From NCBI RefSeq assembly GCF_000720475.1, contig NZ_JOAP01000005.1:248001-312000 (forward strand): DNA of 64,000 bases. The letters are read 5' to 3'. Made by a program: the position numbers and the translations under genes. Under the pieces are notes generated by a model. The model searched no databases. It was not told the DNA's origin and saw nothing but the letters and a program-made list of their open reading frames with translations. Numbering within the stretch: the stretch's first letter is position 1; each line of letters begins with the position of its first letter. Source of the DNA: Streptomyces aureocirculatus (GTDB taxonomy: Bacteria; Actinomycetota; Actinomycetes; Streptomycetales; Streptomycetaceae). Shown here piece after piece: positions 25,868-36,111 of the stretch.

Positions 25868-25984
25868 GCCGACCCCCCGTGTGCGAGGCCTCATCGTCGC
25901 ACTTCCGGGAGGGGCCAACTGACGGGTTCACCGGCGTGGTTGAGCCATTCACGGACCGCGTCCACGGCCTCGTGCCCGGGACCG

Positions 25985-26962
25985 TCATGCCGCCCGCCGG
26001 GCCCGGTGGGACATCCACGCGGCGACCACGGCTCCGGACACGTTGTGCCACACGGAGAACACCGCGGCGGGCAGCGCGGCGAGCGGGCTGAAGTGAGCGG
26101 TCGCGAGGGACGCGGCGAGGCCGGAGTTCTGCATGCCGACCTCGAAGGCCATGGCACGGGACGCGGGCGCGCCGAGCCGGGCCGCCTTGCCCGCGCCGTA
26201 GCCGAGCGCGAGCCCGAGACCGTTGTGCAGGACGACCGCGACGAACACCAGGCCGGCCGCCGACTTGATGGCCTCCGCGCTGCCCGCCACGACCACCGCG
26301 ACAATGACGGCGATGGTCCCCGCCGACAGCCAGGGCAGCGCACCGAGCACTCGGTCCACGTACGCCCCGAAGCACAGCCGCACCACGAGCCCGGCGATGA
26401 CGGGCAGCAGCACGGTCTTGAGGATGTCCGTCACCATCGAACCGGCGTCCACCGGCAGGTACTCGCCCGCGAGGAGCAGGGTCAGGGGCGGGGTCACGAG
26501 CGGTGCGAGGACCGTGGAGACGGTGGCGACGGACACGGACAGGGCGACGTCGCCGCGCGCCAGATAGGTGACGACGTTCGACGCGGTGCCGCTCGGCGCG
26601 CAGCCGACCAGGATCACCCCCGCCGCCAACTGCGGCGACAGGTCGAGCGCGTGGGCGATGAGCCAGCCGAGGCCCGGCATGATGACGTAGTGCGCCACCA
26701 GGCCGAGCGCCACGGCCCAGGGCCGCCGCGCGACTCCCTTGAAGTCCTGCGGCGTCATCGTGAGCCCCATGCAGAACATGACCACGCCCAGCAGATACGG
26801 CACGCTCTCCTTCCAGCCCCCGAAGGTGCCTGGCGTGGCGAGCCCGAGCCCGCCGGCGGCGAGGACGAGCAGCGGGAAGACGGTGACGGCGCGGCGCGCG
26901 GCACGGTCGGGGGTGCCCGGGGCGGGGGCCGGTTTGCCGGGGGAGGGGTGATCGGTCTGCAC
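25985..26962 (-). CDS. bile acid:sodium symporter (BASS/YocS-like) family transporter
   Basis: About 325 residues with some nine or ten hydrophobic helices. Typical family segments are LLGVVMFCMGLTMTPQDF, VILVGCAPSGTASNVVTYLA, and the helix-break motif FEVGMQNSGLAASLA. Bacterial members move organic anions or ketopantoate with sodium; the substrate here is unknown. The start is uncertain: GTG at 26962 is used, while a TTG at 26998 would extend it by 12 residues. It lies between the two caspase genes on the same strand, with gaps of about 115 bp either side, so its membership of the same transcript is unproven. Confidence 0.85.
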   Translation of the reverse strand: MQTDHPSPGKPAPAPGTPDRAARRAVTVFPLLVLAAGGLGLATPGTFGGWKESVPYLLGVVMFCMGLTMTPQDFKGVARRPWAVALGLVAHYVIMPGLGWLIAHALDLSPQLAAGVILVGCAPSGTASNVVTYLARGDVALSVSVATVSTVLAPLVTPPLTLLLAGEYLPVDAGSMVTDILKTVLLPVIAGLVVRLCFGAYVDRVLGALPWLSAGTIAVIVAVVVAGSAEAIKSAAGLVFVAVVLHNGLGLALGYGAGKAARLGAPASRAMAFEVGMQNSGLAASLATAHFSPLAALPAAVFSVWHNVSGAVVAAWMSHRARRAA

Positions 26963-27077
26963 CCGGCGATGCAACGTGGCGTCACCCGGGCGGTGCAACC
27001 CCGTCTCGATATATGGTCGCTACATGTGTCGCCGGGGCGTGCGTTGTCGGACGTACGAGGCCTCGGGCGGCGCCGTT

Positions 27078-27707
27078 TCACTTGGCGGCGCCGCAACCGT
27101 CCACCGGGGTCACGGAGATGACGGTACGGGCGGGCAGCGTGACCCGTCGCGCCTTCCCGCCGTCGGTCTTCCCGGTGCCCTCGGCGCGCAGCGAGACCCC
27201 GCCCCTGCCCGACCCGAGGAACTCGCCGCACCGCTCCCCGGACGTCGTGCTCACCCGCACAAGACCGTCCCCGGGCGATTCGGCCGTGGCCCAGGCCAGG
27301 CCCACGGCACCGGCGGCGCACGCGACGCCGAGCACGCAGCACACCGAGGCGCGGCGCAGCGCCTCGGTGACGCGCACGACCTCATCCTCCGTCCAGCGCC
27401 GCAGCGCCTGCCCGGCGAGCAGGGTGCGCTCACCGAGCCGCCCGTGTGCCGCCCGCACGGCCAGCACCGAACCGGCGAGGAGCAGCAGGAACGCGGCGGC
27501 GATCAGGCCGAGGGCCGTGCGGCGGGCGGCGTCCGGCAGCCCGTTCAGGTCGTCGCGGCCTTTGAGGACGGCGAGGACGGCCAGCAGTGCCGTGAGGCCG
27601 GTCAGGCCCGTACGCCAGCCCTCCGCCTGGCGGCGCAACTCGTCGAGCTGTGTGAACTCCAGCTCACGCGCCAGCTCGGCCCAGCGGCGGTCGGACTGGG
27701 CCGTCAC
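27078..27707 (-). CDS. three-TM membrane protein coupled to the caspase module
   Basis: A 209-residue protein with no family I can name. An amphipathic N-terminus (SDRRWAELARELEFTQLDEL) precedes TM helices at about 33-48 and 66-85, a cytoplasmic helical linker, and a third TM at 121-140. The C-terminal 65 residues are soluble, with cysteines at 160 and 205. The GTG start overlaps the stop of the zinc-ribbon gene as GTGA, so translation should be coupled. A paired-TM protein next to a protease/ATPase sensor resembles membrane effectors of conflict systems, which is inference only. Confidence 0.75.
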   Translation of the reverse strand: MTAQSDRRWAELARELEFTQLDELRRQAEGWRTGLTGLTALLAVLAVLKGRDDLNGLPDAARRTALGLIAAAFLLLLAGSVLAVRAAHGRLGERTLLAGQALRRWTEDEVVRVTEALRRASVCCVLGVACAAGAVGLAWATAESPGDGLVRVSTTSGERCGEFLGSGRGGVSLRAEGTGKTDGGKARRVTLPARTVISVTPVDGCGAAK

Positions 27708-28069
27708 GGGGTGCCGCTCGGGCCGAGGGCAACGAGGGACCGTACGTACCAGCTCGCTCCGCAGCCGATGAAGACGGCGTTCGACGGCAGCCGCGGATGC
27801 GGGTGGCCGCACTCGCAGAAGTGCCGTTCCTGGACGAGGAGCGCCGCGTCCGCGTCCAGCGGGCCCTTCGTCCCTGTCCCCGCACCGCTTCCGGGGACGC
27901 CGTGCCGGTACTCGGTGGCCGTCCTGCCGTGACAACGGGGGCAGCGCCCTCGTACGGAGGCGTGGCCCTCGGGTGTGGGGCTCACGGTGAACGGATCGCT
28001 CACCTCACCGAGGTCCTCGTCCGCGTAGGCGGTGTCGAAGTCGTGGGGGAGCTGCGGGGGTTGTGTCAT
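27704..28069 (-). CDS. zinc-ribbon-like small protein
   Basis: A 121-residue protein. The acidic N-terminal tail is followed by a candidate zinc ribbon: C43/C46 (GRCPRCHGR) and C85/C87 (HFCECGHPH), with H89 and C103 as extra ligand candidates. I do not recognise the family. Its ATG overlaps the stop of caspase gene 2 as ATGA and its stop overlaps the next gene as GTGA. It is therefore the middle gene of a tightly coupled three-gene unit and might be an adaptor or sensor for the caspase. Confidence 0.75.
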   Translation of the reverse strand: MTQPPQLPHDFDTAYADEDLGEVSDPFTVSPTPEGHASVRGRCPRCHGRTATEYRHGVPGSGAGTGTKGPLDADAALLVQERHFCECGHPHPRLPSNAVFIGCGASWYVRSLVALGPSGTP

Positions 28070-31000
28070 GGGGCGTCGTCCAGGTCGAGGGAGAAGAAGG
28101 TGGCGTACTCACGCAGGCGTGCGGTGACCCAGGGCTCGGGCTCGTCGACGGCGTCGGCGGCGCGGGCGATGTGACGGGCGCTCACCCGGCCGGTCAGGGC
28201 GGGGAGCCGGCCGTCCAGGTGCTCGCTGAGGATCGCGAGGTCCTGCCACAGGGGGATCGTGTCCGGCGGCGGGGGCAGTTGGACGGGCGCGGGGAGCATC
28301 GGCAGATAGGGAGCGATGCGCCGGAGCGTGTCCGGGACGGGTTCGCCGAGGCGCCCCGCGATGCTGACCAGGTCGAGGGCACACAACTCTCCCTCCCGTG
28401 AGACCCACTGGTCACGGGAGAGCGCGACCACGTCCCGCGCGGAGGGAACCGTCATGGGCAGGGCGTCCCGCTCCCGCGGCGAGAGCGGGGGCACCAGAGC
28501 GCCGATGGGCCTCAGTACGGACATCCGGGCGTAGGCCGTGGCGGTGCCGATCTGATGGTCACGGGCGTACTGGGCGAAGGACGACAGGATCAGCGGTTTC
28601 CAGGTGGCGGGGTGGAACTGGCCGTGGTGGAGAGGCTGGTTGATCAGCAGCCTGTTCATGTGTGAGCTCGGCCGCCACGTCGTCAGTTCCTCCGGAAGCG
28701 GCGGCACCGTGAGGCCGAACCGGTCGGCTTCCTGGCGGGCGAGACTCCACACCTCGCCCAGGGACTCGTGCAGGCACTCCGCCGTGTAGAGGAGTCCGGA
28801 CGCTGTGAGCCGGTCGGCCGGGTAGTCCTCGTCATCGCTGGCGGCTTCCTTGCCGGACAGTGCGTAACGGCTGCGCAGCGGCAAGGCCGGCCATGCGATG
28901 ATGGCGCGCACGTCGGTGGGTACCGCCACTTTGGCCGCCCGCAGGTCCTCGACCACACCGGTGATCTCGGCCGCGTCCGACAGCCTACGGGACGCCCTGC
29001 CCAGTTCCTCGAGATTCACCCCACGCTCGAGGAGCACGCCGTTGTTGTTCAGCGTGTCGACGAACGTCCCGGTGTCCGGTGACGGCACGAACGGACCGCC
29101 GCGGCCGTCGCCCGCGTAGCGTCGCTCGAACGTCAGCCCCGTCGCTGCGGCGACCCGGGCAAGGTCCTCCTCGGCGGTCGCGAGGTCGCACTGCCGTCTC
29201 GCGGCCACCGAGATCGTCGCGGCCCAGCACAAGGTGCCGGGCTCCTGCTCCGCGTCGGCGAACCGGGCGAGGACCTTGTCGGTCTCCTCGTCCGGGTCGA
29301 TCCACGCCTGGACCGTCCCGGCGGCCGGGGCGCTCCAGCCGAGCCAGGAGAACTCGTCGAGCAGACGCAGTACATCGGGTGTCGATGTACCGGTGCGCCT
29401 GCACACTTCCCGCACCTGTCGCGCACCGGACACGGGGACGAGCGACCTCTCGTACGTGGTGGTGTCGTCGAGGAAGAGGTGGGCGATGTCGCTCTCCGTG
29501 CACACGTGGTCGTGGTGATGGGCGGGAACGGACAGCGGGGGCGCGTGGTGAAAATGTGCCCAGCGCTCGTACCGTGCGACGACTCGGCCCAAGGGCTCGG
29601 CCAGCTTCTGGGATGTCAGGACGAGGCAGCCCGTCTCGCGGGTGACCGCGCCGTTGTGCCGCACGTTGGTCGGCAGGTCCGCGGTGAAGGAGCCGGACAG
29701 GGTCTCAGCGAGCCCCATGTCGATCCGGCCCGGTTTCTCGTCGAAGCCCTCCCCGTGCACGGCGGGCGGGGCTTCGTGCGAGTGGGCGATGCGCAGCCGC
29801 CGCTTCCGCCGGAGGACGTCGGTCACCGTGGTCTCCTGCTCGGCGGCGCGCAGCAGGACGTTCCACCAGATGATGTCGGTTTCCTGCACCGCGGCGTCTC
29901 CTGGCTCCGGTACGGGGTAACCGACAAGGCTCTTGGGGGTGGAACCTTTCACGGCGGCGTGGGACACACGCAGAGCGGCAGCACGCCAGGGGTGGATTCC
30001 GTCGCCGGGGTGCTGCCCCCTCTGGGAGGCGATGGCCCGGTCGAGCCAGAACCAGCCCTGCACGTCGAGCGAGTGCCGGTGCCCGTCCGCACGCGTGGCG
30101 GTGACGCCCGTGCCGCGCCACTCGCGCCACAGCGCCCGTGCCACCGGCAGATTGCGCTGCTCAAGGTCCCAGAGCCACTCCATCCTCAGTTGCGGCCACT
30201 CGCTCAGCTTCCGGGCGCCCGCCCGCCAGTTCCGCAGCTCCCAGTCACGGTCGTAGTCCTGGAGCTCCTTGCGGCTGACGTTGAGCTGTCCCGCGTGCGG
30301 ACCCGTCAGGTTCAGCACGTACCCGAAAGGGCGTACGTCCGTGGTGATGCCGTCACAGAGCACACCGCCGTCCTCGCCGACCCACCACAGGACACCAGGC
30401 ACCGCCTCCAGCGGTTTCATCGAGCCGCCGCCGACGCCGGGTTGCAGCACCCCTCGTTCCCAGGTGTGCCCGGTCCCGGCCGCGTCCCGCACCTCCAGGT
30501 CGAACTCGCTGACCCGTACGAGATCCCGCAGCGTGCCGACGCACGAGAGCCCGTCCGTCGCGTGGCCCGGCCGCAGATACAGCCGGACCCTCGTTCCCCC
30601 CTCCGGCAGGCTGTCTCCCGGCCCCTCGTGCCACTTGATCCGGAAGAGGCTGCCGCTGCTCGGAATGTCCACCCGCAACGCGTGCTCGGCCGGGTTTCCC
30701 TCCGCGCTCACCTGCCTGGTCACGATCGACATCTCGTCGGCGAGCATGAAGTAGCTGAACACGCCGATCCCGAAACGGCTGTTGGGGTAGAGACGCAGCC
30801 CCGGATCGTGCCGCAGCCAGCGCGACTGCTCGCGCCGGAACGCCTTGGACTGCTCGAACCGGCTGCCCGCGCGCGTGAAGGTGTACTTGAGCTGGTCCGC
30901 GCTCATGCCGACGCCGTTGTCCCGGCACTCGACGTACCTGCCGCGGTCGTCCTCACCCTGGACGAGGGAGATCCGGCCGGTCCAGGGCGCTGGCGAGGCG

Positions 31001-33009
31001 CCCACACTGCCCAGGTACCTCCAGCGCATCGCGCGATAGCGGCACGCGTCCATGGCGTTCTGGTAGAGCTCGCGCAGCGCGAGCTGCGGTTCGCCGCCGT
31101 AGAGCTGCTCACCCATGAGGAGTTCGCGTACCTCGGTCTGCGCGAGGTGGAAGCGCAGCAGCGGGACCTCGTAGGAAGTCCGGTCGCGGGAGCGGCTCGG
31201 CCGCAGGTCGCGGTCGGTGATCCGGGTCGGCACGGCGGCAAGGAGCGTGGCCTCGGGCGCGGGCAGCGTCGCCGCGAGGCTCGCCACCTGTCCGGCCAGT
31301 TGGTCCGCCTGGTGGGCGACGTCGATGAGCGCGGCGTGCACCGCCTGGTGCGGGCACGGGACGTCCAGATGGAGCGCGCTGCCCTCGGACTGCCAGCTCA
31401 GCAGCTCGGGCTGGGACACAAGGCCGACGACCTCCTGCGGCAGTACCGGATCGGAGACAGCCAGATGCTCGGCCACCACCTCGGGAAACGTCCGCACGTC
31501 CACCGCGAGGGCGCCCGCGAGCCGCAGCAGCGCCGCCAGCGGACGCAGCCGCAGTGGCTGGTGGCCGCCGGGCAGCAGCACCTTGGCGGGCGCCCGCCCG
31601 GCGAGGTCCTCCGGCGGCTCGTCGAGCCCGATGCCCGCGGCCGCCGCCCGGAGCAGCCCCGACAGTTCCTGGACCCGGTCGGGCACGGCGCCCGCGTTCT
31701 GGAGCAGCCCGGCGGCCAGCTCGTCCGCCGTCGCCGACGGCACGGCCTCGTCGTCCGTCTCGAACCGGTCCGCCACCCACCGGTGCACCAGCCACATCGT
31801 GACGGCCACCGCGTCCTCGGTGCGCTCGCGCGCCCGGCACTCCGTGGCCTTGCGGGCCACCCGCACGTGCTGTTCGGCGATCTGCTCGTAGTGCCTGCGG
31901 TACGCGTCGGCACCGGGCCTGCGCCCCAGCGACTCCGGCGCGATCTCGGCGGCCTGGCTCAGCCGCTCCGCCCACGCGGCCTCCCGGAGGAAGGGCGCCG
32001 CGACGAGCGTGGCGACCTCCACCGCGGAGAGCGTGGCACCGGCGGGCAGCAGCGAAGGAAGACGGTCGCACAGCAGGCGTACGGGAAAGGTGTCGTCGGA
32101 CCACGGGTCCTCGTGGGGCAGCCGCTCCTGCGCGCGGTGCAGGGTGAACGCGCAACGCTCCACGAATGCGCTCAGACAGTCCTTGAACCGGACGACGCAG
32201 CCCTGGCCGCGGTCGTCGACCAGTTGCCACAGCGAGGTGTCCCGCACGGCCCCCTGCCAGGCCTCAAGGAGCGGCCGCCCCTCGCAGATGTCCGTGCTCC
32301 TGGTACGGGCCTCGAAGTTGGTGCCGTAGTGGATGAAGGCGTTCTGCGCCCGCCCGTGCCGGTGGGCCACTGCCTTGGTCCGCGCGGCGGCGGCGTCGAA
32401 GACGTCCTCGACGGCGCGCGCGGGCGTCAGCGGGCTGAGGGCTTCGGCGAGGCCCCGGGTGAAGAAGCTGCCCTCGCCCGTACTGCCCGCGCGCTCACCC
32501 GCCGAGCAGCCCATGAGCACGGCGAAGCCGCCGCCGGGCGGGCCGTTGTCGACGCTGTTGCCGAACGGCACGTCGTCGGCGGCGAGTTCGGTGCGGCAGG
32601 CGTCGACGGCCCACACCACCGTGCCCGCGGTGGAAGCCTTCAGCCAGGGGCTGATGCTCGCGGGGAGCAGCGAGTCGATGTACGGCTCCTGCCAGTCGCC
32701 GTCGGCCGGCGGGAAGGCGTCGAACGGCACCAGATAGTCGATGCCGCCGGCGCGGATTCCGTGCCCGGTGAAGTAGAGCAGCAGGGTGCCGCCCTCGGGG
32801 ACGTCGCGGGCCGCCTCGTGGATGCGGGTCCTGATCTCGTTCAGACCGGCGTTGTGCAGGGTCGTGACGTCGTAGCCCGCGGCCCCGAGGGCGGAGTTCA
32901 TCAGCCTGAGGTCGGCGTCGACGGCATCGTCGAGCGGTTCGAAGAGCCCGGCCGCCGCGGGCACGTGCCCGATACCGATCAGCAGCGCGCAGCGCCCCCG
33001 TGTCGTCAT
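28066..33009 (-). CDS. giant caspase-Hsp90-like ATPase fusion protein 2
   Basis: A 1647-residue paralogue of the 20768-25867 product, alignable by eye over its whole length. The caspase domain has His83 (LYFTGHGIRAGG) and Cys138 (AVDACRTE). The GHKL/Hsp90 ATPase shows [13 protein letters not shown] (about 648), [10 protein letters not shown] (about 696), and [15 protein letters not shown] (about 749). The C-terminal 700 residues carry wHTH-like repeats and are the most diverged part. I chose the ATG at 33009 because GGAGGG lies just upstream; the frame upstream has no caspase similarity. It starts about 180 bp from argG on the opposite strand, sharing that regulatory region. It is the first gene of the caspase/zinc-ribbon/TM unit. 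Confidence 0.85.
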   Translation of the reverse strand: MTTRGRCALLIGIGHVPAAAGLFEPLDDAVDADLRLMNSALGAAGYDVTTLHNAGLNEIRTRIHEAARDVPEGGTLLLYFTGHGIRAGGIDYLVPFDAFPPADGDWQEPYIDSLLPASISPWLKASTAGTVVWAVDACRTELAADDVPFGNSVDNGPPGGGFAVLMGCSAGERAGSTGEGSFFTRGLAEALSPLTPARAVEDVFDAAAARTKAVAHRHGRAQNAFIHYGTNFEARTRSTDICEGRPLLEAWQGAVRDTSLWQLVDDRGQGCVVRFKDCLSAFVERCAFTLHRAQERLPHEDPWSDDTFPVRLLCDRLPSLLPAGATLSAVEVATLVAAPFLREAAWAERLSQAAEIAPESLGRRPGADAYRRHYEQIAEQHVRVARKATECRARERTEDAVAVTMWLVHRWVADRFETDDEAVPSATADELAAGLLQNAGAVPDRVQELSGLLRAAAAGIGLDEPPEDLAGRAPAKVLLPGGHQPLRLRPLAALLRLAGALAVDVRTFPEVVAEHLAVSDPVLPQEVVGLVSQPELLSWQSEGSALHLDVPCPHQAVHAALIDVAHQADQLAGQVASLAATLPAPEATLLAAVPTRITDRDLRPSRSRDRTSYEVPLLRFHLAQTEVRELLMGEQLYGGEPQLALRELYQNAMDACRYRAMRWRYLGSVGASPAPWTGRISLVQGEDDRGRYVECRDNGVGMSADQLKYTFTRAGSRFEQSKAFRREQSRWLRHDPGLRLYPNSRFGIGVFSYFMLADEMSIVTRQVSAEGNPAEHALRVDIPSSGSLFRIKWHEGPGDSLPEGGTRVRLYLRPGHATDGLSCVGTLRDLVRVSEFDLEVRDAAGTGHTWERGVLQPGVGGGSMKPLEAVPGVLWWVGEDGGVLCDGITTDVRPFGYVLNLTGPHAGQLNVSRKELQDYDRDWELRNWRAGARKLSEWPQLRMEWLWDLEQRNLPVARALWREWRGTGVTATRADGHRHSLDVQGWFWLDRAIASQRGQHPGDGIHPWRAAALRVSHAAVKGSTPKSLVGYPVPEPGDAAVQETDIIWWNVLLRAAEQETTVTDVLRRKRRLRIAHSHEAPPAVHGEGFDEKPGRIDMGLAETLSGSFTADLPTNVRHNGAVTRETGCLVLTSQKLAEPLGRVVARYERWAHFHHAPPLSVPAHHHDHVCTESDIAHLFLDDTTTYERSLVPVSGARQVREVCRRTGTSTPDVLRLLDEFSWLGWSAPAAGTVQAWIDPDEETDKVLARFADAEQEPGTLCWAATISVAARRQCDLATAEEDLARVAAATGLTFERRYAGDGRGGPFVPSPDTGTFVDTLNNNGVLLERGVNLEELGRASRRLSDAAEITGVVEDLRAAKVAVPTDVRAIIAWPALPLRSRYALSGKEAASDDEDYPADRLTASGLLYTAECLHESLGEVWSLARQEADRFGLTVPPLPEELTTWRPSSHMNRLLINQPLHHGQFHPATWKPLILSSFAQYARDHQIGTATAYARMSVLRPIGALVPPLSPRERDALPMTVPSARDVVALSRDQWVSREGELCALDLVSIAGRLGEPVPDTLRRIAPYLPMLPAPVQLPPPPDTIPLWQDLAILSEHLDGRLPALTGRVSARHIARAADAVDEPEPWVTARLREYATFFSLDLDDAP

Positions 33010-33104
33010 GGTCCCTCCGCCCCCGGGCCCTCTCCCCGGGCCGGAGAAACATGATGGCACCGCCCCGGACGCCACGGGGCGTGACCGGGCGACCGAGTGG
33101 CCGA

Positions 33105-33141
33105 TTGACGAACCATGCAGAGGAGTGCATACTCATGCATG
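33105..33141 (+). promoter_or_regulatory. argG promoter with ARG box
   Basis: A -35 TTGACG (33105-33110) and -10 CATACT (33128-33133) are 17 bases apart. The -10 is inside AGTGCATACTCATGCATG (33124-33141), an excellent ARG box. ArgR should therefore repress argGH. The same spacer is the upstream region of the divergent caspase gene 2. Confidence 0.75.
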
Positions 33142-33150
33142 TCAGTGAAT

Positions 33151-33177
33151 GAATGCACTGAGCGAGCGAATGCACTG
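33151..33177. repeat. 10-bp direct repeat GAATGCACTG in the argG leader
   Basis: Exact copies at 33151-33160 and 33168-33177, 17 bases apart start to start, between the ARG box and the argG ribosome binding site. Each contains ATGCA, like an ARG half-site. Confidence 0.7.
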
Positions 33178-33191
33178 TGAGGAGAAACCCC

Positions 33192-34385
33192 GTGACCGAG
33201 CGCGTCGTACTCGCCTACTCGGGCGGCCTGGACACCTCCGTCGCCATCGGCTGGATCGCCGAGGAGACGGGCGCCGAGGTCATCGCCGTCGCCGTGGACG
33301 TCGGCCAGGGCGGCGAGGACCTGGACGTCATCCGCAAGCGCGCGCTCGCCTGCGGTGCCGTGGAGGCGGAGGTCGCCGACGCCAAGGACGAGTTCGCCGA
33401 GGGCTACTGCCTGCCGGCGATCAAGGCCAACGCCCTCTACATGGACCGGTATCCGCTGGTCTCGGCCCTGTCCCGGCCCACGATCGTCAAGCACCTCGTC
33501 GCCGCCGCGAACAAGCACGGCGCCGGCGTCGTGGCGCACGGCTGCACCGGCAAGGGCAACGACCAGGTGCGGTTCGAGGCCGGCATCCAGGCCCTCGGCC
33601 CCGACCTCAAGTGCATCGCCCCCGTCCGGGACTACGCGATGACCCGGGACAAGGCCATCGCCTTCTGCGAGGACAAGGGCCTGCCGATCGCGACCACCAA
33701 GAAGTCGCCGTACTCCATCGACCAGAACGTCTTCGGGCGCGCCGTCGAGACGGGCTTCCTGGAGGACATCTGGAACGCGCCCATCGAGGACGTGTACGAG
33801 TACACCTCCAACCCCGCGGTCCCGCGCGAGGCCGACGAGGTCGTCATCACCTTCAAGGAGGGCGCGCCGGTCGCCATCGACGGCAGGCCGGTCACGGTCC
33901 TCCAGGCCATCCAGCAGCTCAACGAGCGTGCGGGTGCCCAGGGCGTCGGCCGGATCGACATGGTCGAGGACCGGCTCGTGGGCATCAAGTCCCGTGAGGT
34001 GTACGAGGCTCCCGGCGCCATCGCCCTGATCACCGCCCACCAGGAGCTGGAGAACGTCACGGTCGAGCGCGAGCTGGCCAGGTACAAGCGGCAGGTCGAG
34101 CAGCGCTGGGGCGAGCTGGTCTACGACGGCCTGTGGTTCTCCCCGCTCAAGAAGGCCCTCGACGGCTTCATCGACGAGGCCAGCCAGCACGTCAGCGGCG
34201 ACATCCGGATGACCCTGCACGGCGGCCGCGCCGTCGTCACCGGCCGGAAGTCCGACCAGTCCCTGTACGACTTCAACCTCGCGACCTACGACTCGGGCGA
34301 CACCTTCGACCAGTCCAAGGCGCAGGGCTTCATCGACATCTTCGGCCTGTCCTCGAAGATCGCCGCGAAGCGGGACCTGGCCTGA
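33192..34385 (+). CDS. argG: argininosuccinate synthase
   Basis: A 397-residue enzyme that joins citrulline and aspartate with ATP. The N-terminal pyrophosphatase P-loop is [16 protein letters not shown] (residues 6-21). Other signatures are [14 protein letters not shown] and [14 protein letters not shown] chose the GTG at 33192 because GAGGAG is 7 bases upstream. It is followed 93 bp later by argH. Confidence 0.97.
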   Translation: MTERVVLAYSGGLDTSVAIGWIAEETGAEVIAVAVDVGQGGEDLDVIRKRALACGAVEAEVADAKDEFAEGYCLPAIKANALYMDRYPLVSALSRPTIVKHLVAAANKHGAGVVAHGCTGKGNDQVRFEAGIQALGPDLKCIAPVRDYAMTRDKAIAFCEDKGLPIATTKKSPYSIDQNVFGRAVETGFLEDIWNAPIEDVYEYTSNPAVPREADEVVITFKEGAPVAIDGRPVTVLQAIQQLNERAGAQGVGRIDMVEDRLVGIKSREVYEAPGAIALITAHQELENVTVERELARYKRQVEQRWGELVYDGLWFSPLKKALDGFIDEASQHVSGDIRMTLHGGRAVVTGRKSDQSLYDFNLATYDSGDTFDQSKAQGFIDIFGLSSKIAAKRDLA

Positions 34386-35984
<1,599 letters not shown>

Positions 35985-35990
<6 letters not shown>

Positions 35991-36007
35991 GGCCCGGGGC
36001 CCGCCCC
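35985..36007. terminator. hairpin after argH
   Basis: GGGGCGGGCC (35985-35994) pairs exactly with 35998-36007 around a 3-base loop, 70 bases after the argH stop. It is likely the argGH terminator. Confidence 0.5.
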
Positions 36008-36058
36008 GCGAGGCCCTGACCGGGCCGCCCGAGCCCGACCGCCCACCGCCGATTACGT

Positions 36059-36095
36059 TGAGGGGGTGCACGCGAAGCCCGCGTGCACCCCCTCA
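36059..36095. other. 16-bp hairpin just before an aldo/keto reductase gene
   Basis: TGAGGGGGTGCACGCG (36059-36074) pairs exactly with 36080-36095 around loop AAGCC. It ends 5 bases before the GGAG ribosome binding site of the next gene, so it is either a second terminator or an mRNA control element. Confidence 0.6.
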
Positions 36096-36111
36096 GACGT
36101 GGAGCCCGCGC

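Noticed and set aside
29479-33054. Open frame of 1191 codons opposite caspase gene 2
   Set aside because: Same reason: an antisense shadow without recognisable domains.
20768-33191. Mobile island with integrase or att sites around the caspase block
   Set aside because: No recombinase gene, tRNA junction or flanking direct repeat was seen; insertion remains only a possibility from gene order.
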